Assembly (NCBI GenBank): GCA_002719955.1
Contig: PBFW01000057.1
Coordinates: 1-43,096, forward strand
Source of the DNA: Deltaproteobacteria bacterium
GTDB taxonomy: Bacteria; Myxococcota_A; UBA9160; UBA4427
Length of the DNA stretch: 43,096 nucleotides
Reading direction: 5' to 3'
This document shows positions 41,885 through 43,096 of the stretch, piece after piece; within the stretch, counting starts at the first letter, position 1; each line of letters starts with the position of its first letter. The position numbers were made by a program, and so were the translations under genes. Below the pieces are notes generated by a model. The model was given only the letters and a program-made list of their open reading frames with translations, searched no databases and was not told where the DNA came from.

Positions 41885-41962
41885 TGGGGACCTTGATTCG
41901 GTGGCAAAGGAACACTTCCCAGCATATCCCCTGCCCGGAAAACGGGGGGGCGGTGTCAGTGT
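41885..41962. promoter_or_regulatory. Leader and possible promoter region of the S9 peptidase gene
   Basis: 78 bp between the sulfotransferase-tail ORF and the S9 gene on the minus strand. CCCG (41934-41937) and CGGG (41943-41946) flank a GAAAA loop, a short hairpin that might terminate the upstream unit. No promoter boxes are clear. Confidence 0.25.
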
Positions 41963-42271
41963 CTAGCAGTCCCAATTCAGATCACGGCCCAGGAACGCCT
42001 CCAGGCGTTCATTGTGAGGCCTGAAGTGTTCCACAAGGCGCTCACGTACTTCCGGCGCCATGGGGTCGATCTTGACTCCTTCGTGGGTGCGTTTGGGTAC
42101 GTGCACTTCGATGGGTGGAAGATCCAAGAAGTCGGGCAGCGCCCGGAAGGGGGCGCTGGGTAGGCGTGAGGCCAACCTCAAGAGCAGCTTGCGGCGGCGC
42201 CCACGCAGCCGCTTTCGGTGGCGAGCCAACTCTTGCGGGTCGGGGCTCCAGGTGGGGTGGGAGGAGGTCAC
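41963..42271 (-). CDS. Sulfotransferase-C-terminus-like ORF (possible remnant)
   Basis: A 102-codon ORF. Its last 40 residues resemble the extreme C-terminus of nucleotide-dependent sulfotransferases (IDPMAPEVRERLVEHFRPHNERLEAFLGRDLNWD), and the basic helix RHRKRLRGRRRKLLLRLASRL precedes it as in those tails. The PAPS-binding P-loop and the rest of the enzyme are missing. It starts at a GTG with GGAG 8 nt upstream and lies 18 nt after, and in the same frame as, the sulfatase stop TGA at 42290-42292. Either it is a remnant of a deleted sulfotransferase gene or a small protein kept under translational coupling. The sequence cannot decide between these. Confidence 0.55.
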   Translation of the reverse strand: MTSSHPTWSPDPQELARHRKRLRGRRRKLLLRLASRLPSAPFRALPDFLDLPPIEVHVPKRTHEGVKIDPMAPEVRERLVEHFRPHNERLEAFLGRDLNWDC

Positions 42272-42279
42272 GGCAAGGT

Positions 42280-42283
42280 CTCC
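42280..42283 (-). promoter_or_regulatory. Possible Shine-Dalgarno site for the sulfotransferase-tail ORF
   Basis: Minus-strand GGAG, 8 nt upstream of the GTG start, inside the short gap after the sulfatase stop. It supports translation of the small ORF. Confidence 0.4.
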
Positions 42284-42289
42284 AATGAT

Positions 42290-43096
42290 TCAGCGAGCGT
42301 AGCCGATTCCCTTCAGGTTGACCTTGTCCTCCTCGGACAGGTCCTGATCCTCACCGCTGACCCCCGGTCCGAAGTCGCGTTCAAACTCGCTGAGCAGCAG
42401 CTTGCCCAGAAGGGTCACCTTCTCCGGCATCTCCGCAGCCAGGTCGTGCTCCTCGCGGGGATCCTGAGTGAGGTTGTAGAGCTCCTCCGATCCGTCAGCC
42501 TGGTGCAGGATGTATTTGAATCCACCTTGGACGATCGAGCGTTGGTTGGTCTTGGCTTCGGGCATGTGGGTCTCACCCAGGACGGGTACGTTGTCCGTGG
42601 GCTCTATCCCCTCAAGCCGCGGCATGAGACTCACTCCTCTGAACCGGTCCGTGACGGAAACGCCCAAGAGGTCGAGCACCGTTGGAAGAACGTCCACGTG
42701 CCCAGCAGGCGTCTCGATCACTGTGCCGGGTTGCACGAGCCCGGGAGCTACGACTATCAGGGGAACGTGCAGCAGGGAGTCGTAGAGTTGATCCACGTGA
42801 CCCACCAGATCGTGCTCTCCGAGCCCCTCGCCATGGTCGGCCGTGAATACCACCACGGAGTTCTCCCACAAGCCCGCTGCTTGCAGGGCCTCGATCGCCA
42901 GGCCGATCTGTGTGTCCACATAGGCCACCTCTTCACGGTAGCGGGCGATCAGGATCTCTGGATTCAACTGTTCGCGCAGAGTGACATGCAGAGTCACCTT
43001 CTTCGTGCTCTTCTCCAGGTTGATCAGGCGGAAGGCGCGAGGAAGATCCTTGAACCCGGGTGCGCCCCGGTTGCTTTGGAGGAACTCATCCTCCTC
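42290..43096 (-). CDS. Sulfatase-family enzyme, C-terminal part (gene continues beyond the right edge)
   Basis: The open frame runs from the right edge of the window to TGA at 42290-42292, giving 268 residues with no stop. The segment VVVFTADHGEGLGEHDLVGHVDQLYDSLLHVPLIV holds the C-terminal metal-binding Asp-His and lysine-region motifs of the sulfatase domain, and GFKYILHQADGSEELYNL followed by DPREEHDL is the typical last strand pair. The protein ends VNLKGIGYAR, a usual family terminus. The catalytic cysteine region is outside the window, so whether it has C-x-P-x-R cannot be told. The 102-codon sulfotransferase-like ORF follows in the same frame. Confidence 0.9.
   Translation of the reverse strand, partial: EEDEFLQSNRGAPGFKDLPRAFRLINLEKSTKKVTLHVTLREQLNPEILIARYREEVAYVDTQIGLAIEALQAAGLWENSVVVFTADHGEGLGEHDLVGHVDQLYDSLLHVPLIVVAPGLVQPGTVIETPAGHVDVLPTVLDLLGVSVTDRFRGVSLMPRLEGIEPTDNVPVLGETHMPEAKTNQRSIVQGGFKYILHQADGSEELYNLTQDPREEHDLAAEMPEKVTLLGKLLLSEFERDFGPGVSGEDQDLSEEDKVNLKGIGYAR

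Noticed and set aside
42290..42292. TGA at the sulfatase end as a selenocysteine codon
   Set aside because: The sulfatase ends with a normal family terminus at this codon and no SECIS-like hairpin is evident just downstream. Coupling or a remnant explains the frame better.

Overview
This 43.1 kb window looks like chromosomal DNA of a heterotrophic bacterium, most likely a marine-type member of Planctomycetota or the wider PVC group. That is inferred from gene content: a DUF1587/1595/1592/1588/1585 protein with a planctomycete-type cytochrome c motif beside a Tat-exported DUF1552 protein, four sulfatase-family genes, a ThuA-like protein, paired Gfo/Idh/MocA oxidoreductases with a PhyH dioxygenase, several lipoproteins, and a carboxypeptidase-regulatory-like repeat protein. 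Some of these families also occur in Verrucomicrobiota and Myxococcota, and there is no rRNA or other phylogenetic marker, so the assignment is not proven. Genes are densely packed, with many 1-11 nt overlaps, few clear Shine-Dalgarno sites and several GTG or TTG starts. I saw no CRISPR array, transposase, integrase, tRNA or rRNA.

Layout. 0.28-6.4 kb (minus): a tight unit reading ThuA-like protein, two tandem secreted HEAT-repeat/von Willebrand A paralogues, then hemN. 6.4-9.3 kb: a secreted HExxH metallopeptidase convergent with a beta-propeller-like lipoprotein; their stop codons overlap. 9.4-15.8 kb (plus): a kinase/class-III-aminotransferase-fold fusion, a serine beta-lactamase-fold lipoprotein, a trypsin-like protease with PDZ and PA14-like parts, and an SGNH hydrolase. 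15.8-16.0 kb (minus): a small conserved hypothetical. 16.2-19.5 kb (plus): an overlapping Dabb, PhyH, Gfo/Idh, Gfo/Idh operon.

19.85-29.6 kb (plus): an orphan secreted membrane-anchored protein, an SGNH lipoprotein, three sulfatase-family lipoproteins (two with C-x-P-x-R, one with Thr replacing the catalytic Cys), then the PSCyt/DUF1592 and DUF1552 pair. The two canonical sulfatases need formylglycine maturation to be active. The FGE-fold protein at 33.3-34.9 kb lacks the active-site cysteine motif, so the maturase is probably elsewhere. 29.6-35 kb: a remnant of a class V aminotransferase, an APC-type permease, an EF-hand protein with a ClpP-like C-terminal half, a lower-GC DUF3298-type lipoprotein, and the FGE-like protein.

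35.3-43.1 kb: a membrane-anchored seven-repeat protein in visibly more GC-rich DNA, a tRNA-dihydrouridine synthase coupled to a large S9 peptidase with Lys/Asp/Glu-rich insertions, a 102-codon ORF resembling only the C-terminus of a sulfotransferase, and a sulfatase gene cut by the right edge. The overall theme is extracytoplasmic hydrolysis (esters, sulfate esters, peptides) supported by oxidoreductases and transport. The most unusual items are the insertion-bearing S9 peptidase, the EF-hand/ClpP-like fusion, the twin HEAT-VWA proteins, the kinase/phospho-lyase-like fusion and the sulfotransferase-tail ORF.
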